Positions 60,433 to 64,000 of a DNA stretch of 64,000 nucleotides are shown in pieces. The stretch spans positions 26,723,188-26,787,187 of the forward strand of contig OZ025255.1 of the NCBI GenBank assembly GCA_964019135.1, in the 5' to 3' direction. The first letter of the stretch is position 1, and each line of letters begins with the position of its first letter. Source of the DNA: Arenicola marina (Eukaryota > Annelida > Polychaeta > Arenicolidae). A program made the position numbers and the translations under genes. The notes under the pieces are model-generated. The model worked only from the letters and a program-made list of their open reading frames with translations, did not search any database and was not told where the DNA came from.

Positions 60433-60693
60433 GTTTCCTATGATGGAGAATTCCTCGCTTTAGTGGATGAAGAGCACAACATACAGTTGGAGTTGGTGTC
60501 ACCTACCCCCCCCCCCCCTTCTCCCATCCTTCCTCTCCATCTACTTTCGTCCTAGCCCCCACCCCTCTGGCCGTCTTCCCCACCACCCCATCCCCATAGT
60601 CAGCCCCCACAGCCTACCACACCAACCCCATATGCTACCACCATGGTAGAGCCTAACTACCACTCCGACCCTAACCCCGACCACCACCCCAAA

Positions 60694-60742
<49 letters not shown>

Positions 60743-60888
60743 TCGACCCCGACCCCGACCCCGACCCAGATCCAGACCCTAGCCTCAACCTCAACCCCAG
60801 CCACCCCCCGCCCCCTACGCGGCAACGGACCAGCGTCACCCTGGAGGAGTTCTACGCCCCCTCCCCCGCCCCGCCCCACACCGGCGGG
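60433..60888 (+). CDS. candidate exon 4, unidentified, with one in-frame stop in a C-rich segment
   Basis: Acceptor TTTACTCTTCAG ends at 60432. Donor GGCGGGGTAAGC has GT at 60889. The segment is 456 bp, exactly 152 codons, phase 0 at both ends. It begins VSYDGEFLALVDEEHNIQLE, passes a 13-C run (60506-60518), and later in the same phase reads ATTMVEPNYHSDPNPDHHPK, a (Asp-Pro) run and RQRTSVTLEEFYAPSPAP. A single TAG at 60553-60555 interrupts the phase. Compensating indels in the C-runs before and after it would bypass the stop, as another phase is open between 60518 and 60597. A real stop (pseudogene, or an intron within the C-rich part) cannot be excluded. The protein would be acidic, proline-rich and disordered. 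Confidence 0.42.
60696..60770. repeat. GACCCC hexamer microsatellite inside candidate exon 4
   Basis: About 12 units of GACCCC with one CTCGAC and later CAGATC interruptions. In the candidate reading frame it encodes an Asp-Pro dipeptide run. Length variation would be in-frame. Confidence 0.92.
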
Positions 60889-61203
60889 GTAAGCCGGGGC
60901 GTTCGCCACGGTACGACATTTATGGATTTTCTTAATACGAATTGTATATGTAGCCAAGCCCCCTTCACTACAGATCAATCTCAAGCCTTGTTTCGTGTAC
61001 TTCCGGTCCCCATTGACCTATTGTCATAGGGCATGGCCACTTATGCCAACGCTCTAGGCTTAATTATGGCTGGCATTTATTTATATCCACGTTATATGCA
61101 TCATTTGGCAACCTTTTCTTTTATGAATGGGTGGCGTCCTCAGTGCGGCACGTAGTAATAAATTTGTCCAATCAGAATCGCCACGTTCAATTTGTATCCA
61201 TTA
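60889..61203. other. presumed intron
   Basis: Unique sequence between the candidate donor and the foldback element. Nothing identified. Confidence 0.45.
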
Positions 61204-61452
61204 CATATGCTACTCACAATTTACTAAGGATCACCTCTATGCAGAGATATCTGAGTTTATAACAGGTGACTATGTAATTATACTATAATACAAAAACGTT
61301 TGCCTTTACCATGCATGGTGGCAAACGAGTAACAGATTGGACACAGATTGGGAAAGGTTTATCTGTATTATAGTAGAATTACACAGTCACCTTTTATACA
61401 CTCAGATATCTCTGCATAGAGGTGATCCTTAGCAAATTGTGTGTGGTATATG
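61204..61452. mobile_element. foldback (hairpin) MITE, 249 bp
   Basis: The two halves are inverted copies of each other over about 87 bp: 61204-61290 and 61366-61452. Shared blocks include CACAATTTRCTAAGGATCAC, CTCTATGCAGAGATATCTGA and GTGTAATTCTACTATAATA-like segments. The spacer holds a second perfect dyad, CGTTTGCC and GGCAAACG around ACCATGCATGGT. The ends start CATAT on both sides. No target-site duplication is obvious and there is no coding capacity, so the superfamily is undetermined. Confidence 0.8.
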
Positions 61453-61680
61453 TGGAGGACCTGCCAACCGGTTTTGGTTTCACTCTTCATACACCATCTG
61501 GTGTATCAATCTTATGTCAATGATTTTTAATAATATAATCTTTATATAAAGGTTTAATTATCTAATTAAAAAAAAGTTAACAAGTAAGCGCTATTTAATC
61601 TGATTTCTCTATACTACATTCACAATATTCCGCAATTTGGTACCAACACTATCTCTTTCATTATTTGGGGTTCTTCAGAG
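61453..61680. other. presumed intron end
   Basis: AT-rich sequence ending in TCTCTTTCATTATTTGGGGT then TCTTCAGAG, offering two acceptors (after 61678 or 61680) for the last candidate exon. The second keeps phase 0 with candidate exon 4; the first would need one extra base. Confidence 0.4.
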
Positions 61681-62838
61681 GCTCACTTCAGGATAACTGG
61701 CGCTTCGCCGGTTTCCATGACGACTAATGACGTCATGCCATCCGGGACCGATCAGAAGGACGAGACGGGGAAGCCACGGGTCAGATCTATGGGGAGATCA
61801 TCGGGGTTGTCCCAACGGGAGCCAGTGTCCTGTCTGAAGGTCCTTCCGCTCGGATGTTCTGAATCTGATTCGCCGTCTGGATTACGTGCGACCCCGCTAT
61901 CTCGGGATGATTCCGGAGTTCTGGCTGCGATGATCCGTGCTCCGAGGCGACGTCCAGGGAGTGACGTCACGAAATACGGGGAGTCGCCAGAAATAGGCGA
62001 AAAAGACAAGGATAGTGGTGACGATGGAAAGCGTGATGAACGCGATATATTGACATCAAGGGCACGCATGAGTGACGTCACATCCGGTCCGCAAGATAAA
62101 TATAGAACAAACGCTGACCTTGACGTCAAACCGCTGATGCATATTATCGGAAATGCCGCCCAAAACGGTAATCGCGCAAAAAACAAGATTCACCGAGATT
62201 TGTCACGTGACCTCTCTGATGTGACGTCATACAGCAATGGTCGCCGTCCCTTGTTACGTGAAAGGACCTTGACCGCCGTCCGGCACCGTGTTGTGGGGTT
62301 CCAAGACATGGTGATCCAGAACCGACCCCAAGAGCTATGGGGTCGGGGCACGTGGTCGGGATCCGGGCCAGGCGTTCTGTCGGTCGCTGGACGCCGGCAA
62401 CGCGATGAAGGTGGTAGCCATCATGTCCTCCTCGCGGGTCTGGAGGTGGAGAAGGAGACCACCCCTCGCCTGACCCCACCCGCCCGGCGACAGCACCCCC
62501 ACCACGTCGGCTCGACCCCTGCTGGTGACGCGGCCCGACGCCGGCCGCCCCAGCGACGGCCCTTAACCCCCGGTGAGGGGGAGCGGGAGGGGGAGGGGGT
62601 GTGTGGCGACAGGCGTGAGGACCAGGACGGGGGCCACGTCTGGACCGCCACGGACGCCGTCAACCCGAGGAAACCCGCCACCTCTCCACCGACCGCTGCC
62701 TCTCCCGTACGTAAAGCGCAATATATTGTCCACCCCCACCCGCCTCCTCCCTCTCCGGCCCTCCCCCCTCCCTTTACCTCCCCCCTCGTCCATTGGGACC
62801 GCCCAGTAGACGGCCTTTGTGTCATTAAGTCTGTTTGA
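61681..62838 (+). CDS. large open exon, candidate exon 5 (possibly terminal), unidentified
   Basis: The frame is open from the acceptor to a TGA at 62836-62838: 385 codons, the longest non-repetitive frame in the window. The first ATG is at 61717. Residues 1-240 use mixed codons and read as a charged, Ser/Arg/Asp-rich, probably disordered chain with short motifs such as SMGRSSGLSQREP, ESPEIGEKDKDSGDDGKRDE, VKPLMHIIGNAAQNG and NKIHRDLSRDLSDVTSYSN. There is no signal peptide, membrane segment or recognised domain. After about residue 290 it becomes Pro/Arg/Gly-rich. A donor-like CCGGTGAGG at 62573 could end the exon earlier. Phase 0 entry matches candidate exon 4. Five CRE palindromes fall inside. 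Coding status is likely; function is unknown. Confidence 0.55.
   Translation, partial: AHFRITGASPVSMTTNDVMPSGTDQKDETGKPRVRSMGRSSGLSQREPVSCLKVLPLGCSESDSPSGLRATPLSRDDSGVLAAMIRAPRRRPGSDVTKYGESPEIGEKDKDSGDDGKRDERDILTSRARMSDVTSGPQDKYRTNADLDVKPLMHIIGNAAQNGNRAKNKIHRDLSRDLSDVTSYSNGRRPLLRERTLTAVRHRVVGFQDMVIQNRPQELWGRGTWSGSGPGVLSVAGRRQRDEGGSHHVLLAGLEVEKETTPRLTPPARRQHPHHVGSTPAGDAARRRPPQRRPLTPGEGEREGEGVCGDRREDQDGGHVWTATDAVNPRKPATSPPTAASPVRKAQYIVHPHPPPPSPALPPPFTSPLVHWDRPVDGLCVIKSV
61728..62229. promoter_or_regulatory. cluster of five CRE palindromes
   Basis: TGACGTCA occurs at 61728, 61962, 62073, 62121 and 62222. Four of them sit in the same codon register (GAC GTC, encoding Asp-Val, mostly in an SDVT context); the fifth is in another register. 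Either they are binding sites for CREB/ATF-type factors within or near a promoter, or they reflect repeated use of an SDVT-like peptide. The sequence alone cannot separate these. Confidence 0.4.
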
Positions 62839-63409
62839 TGTGGGGCAATAGGCGCGTGGGGGCTGCCCCTTAATACCGTGCCACACCTCAGTGAATCGGT
62901 CGCCGCGCTGAGTGGCAATAGACCGTAATAGGTCAGCCGCCTGGAAGGAACCCCTCCCTGCCCACCCCGCCCAACCCCGTATTGATTAGCCTATGTAATG
63001 GCCTCACCTCGGCCTCAGCCCTTGTACCGTAATGGAGCTTTTGATCTGCCCTCTTAATCCAATCGTCATTGACTGGCCAACGGGTCCTCGCCCTCCAATT
63101 TGTGACAATTTGAAGCCAAACTAGATGTACATAATGCGAGGTGGCGGGGTGCCCAACCCCCGGGTCAAAGCCCCCGTTCACCTCGGTCAGGGTGAGCGAT
63201 AATACAGGTCGAAGCGCTCAAAAGACATACAGTCAAATGGATTTTTTGTCCGGGTCGGGTCGGTCCGTGCCAGGGTCACGTGACGGGGTGAATGGGGGCT
63301 AGTTGGAGCTCTCCACCCTCTCTCCTCCCCCGCCCCCCCCCGCCCCCATGCCGACACAACTCCATGGGCATTTAATGGCGGCTAGATAGGCAGTGGATGG
63401 GCTATTGTG

Positions 63410-63490
63410 TCGGCTTACATTGCTTTGCTTACCGCTTCACGTTTAGTTAACGTTAAGGGCTCTAGTTCGAATCCGGCCGATGACGGGGTC
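63410..63490 (+). mobile_element. possible SINE fragment with tRNA B box
   Basis: AGTTCGAATCC at 63464-63474 is a near-consensus B box, preceded by TTTAGTTAACG and followed by GGCCGATGACGGGGTCG. No proper A box at tRNA distance and no clover-leaf fold is apparent, so it is not called a tRNA gene. A truncated tRNA-derived SINE is the likelier reading. Confidence 0.35.
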
Positions 63491-63574
63491 GATAATATCA
63501 CCACCTGGGCCCACGGGGTGACTATTATCATTCATAGTCGTTAATTAATCAATATAGTCATGCCTCAATTTATA

Positions 63575-63880
63575 TAGTCAAATGTTGTCGCTAACATTTT
63601 TACCATTACGGTCATAGCTTGTCCTTCATAGCTTGCCCCCCGTCATACTTACATTAACATTATTACTGTTAAACATATTGACCAGTTCTATTAACAGTCT
63701 TACCGCAACTCAACAATATGACTGTTAACGTTAACTTTCTTACCCTTACCGTCAACATTGCTACTACCCTTAGTGCCAACATGTTATACTGCTAAAATTA
63801 ACATGTTTACCGTTGAAATGGCCGTCCAAAGGGTTAATGTTAACCTTAACATGCTTATCATTACATCTACCCCCAATATT
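63575..63880. repeat. very degenerate short-period repeat (TTAACATT/TTACC)
   Basis: Recurrent AACATTxTTACC, TTAACAGTCTTACC, TTAACATGTTTACC and TTAACCTTAACATGCTTA blocks at about 25- to 35-bp intervals. Strongly diverged, so period and copy number cannot be fixed by eye. Confidence 0.5.
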
Positions 63881-64000
63881 GTTGCACTGTCTGTACTGCC
63901 AGTGATAAATGCAGTAGAGCTAGCATGAACTTGTGCACTGAAATTCTTGGAAAGCCAGAAAACAAACACGTAACTGTCAGAGGTGACGAACATATGAATA

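Larger units (their letters stand above)
62839..64000. other. no supported gene
   Basis: Unique sequence after the stop. No AATAAA polyadenylation signal was noticed close downstream. One C/G-rich spot near 63325-63350. From 63540 on it is AT-rich with the degenerate repeat listed separately. Confidence 0.45.

Noticed and set aside
63464..63474. tRNA gene from a near-perfect B box
   Set aside because: No A box or acceptor stem at the correct distance.

Overview
This window looks like nuclear DNA of a multicellular animal, most likely a marine invertebrate. No bacterial gene organisation is visible. What is visible are tRNA-derived SINE pieces, a 5'-truncated LINE, foldback and hAT-like MITEs, many mini- and microsatellites, exon-like segments bounded by AG/GT sites, and two 200-base assembly gaps. 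The exact phylum cannot be read from the sequence. Poly-G and poly-C runs of 8 to 20 bases occur throughout, so indel errors in such runs are likely, and many short proline-rich reading frames are simply translated C-tracts.

Layout. 1-6.6 kb is G/C-tract-rich DNA with a 46-bp satellite (3461-5550, about 45 copies) and a 201-bp hAT-like MITE. 6.6-21.9 kb is one uninterrupted 15.3-kb satellite of 42/43-bp units (about 360 copies). It carries a higher-order structure: near-identical blocks offset by about 4,136 bp and 2,921 bp. 22-26 kb is less GC-rich and holds two unidentified minus-strand reading frames and CRE (TGACGTCA) motifs. 26-46 kb is mostly non-coding, with SINE fragments, small tandem arrays, a perfect 58-bp palindrome and a weak first-exon candidate near 36.1 kb. 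46.6-51.2 kb is a CAGACA/CAGACG satellite, almost free of T on the plus strand, split by a 1.43-kb 5'-truncated LINE on the minus strand.

51.9-62.8 kb contains the best evidence for a host gene, on the plus strand. There are five candidate exons (51946-52089, 53838-54041, 56331-56678, 60433-60888, 61681-62838). Phases agree between exons 1 and 2 and between exons 3, 4 and 5. Two of the exons need poly-C indels to read through. The protein, unidentified, would be hydrophilic, proline- and aspartate-rich and largely disordered towards its C-terminus. A minisatellite with eight CCAAT boxes at mostly 31-34-bp spacing lies just upstream of candidate exon 3. Five CRE palindromes fall within 502 bp of the last exon. 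No complete gene, no tRNA/rRNA gene and no CRISPR array is supported. The most noteworthy features are the higher-order satellite, the LINE inserted into the T-free array with its empty-site paralogue still present, the CCAAT-box array and the CRE cluster.
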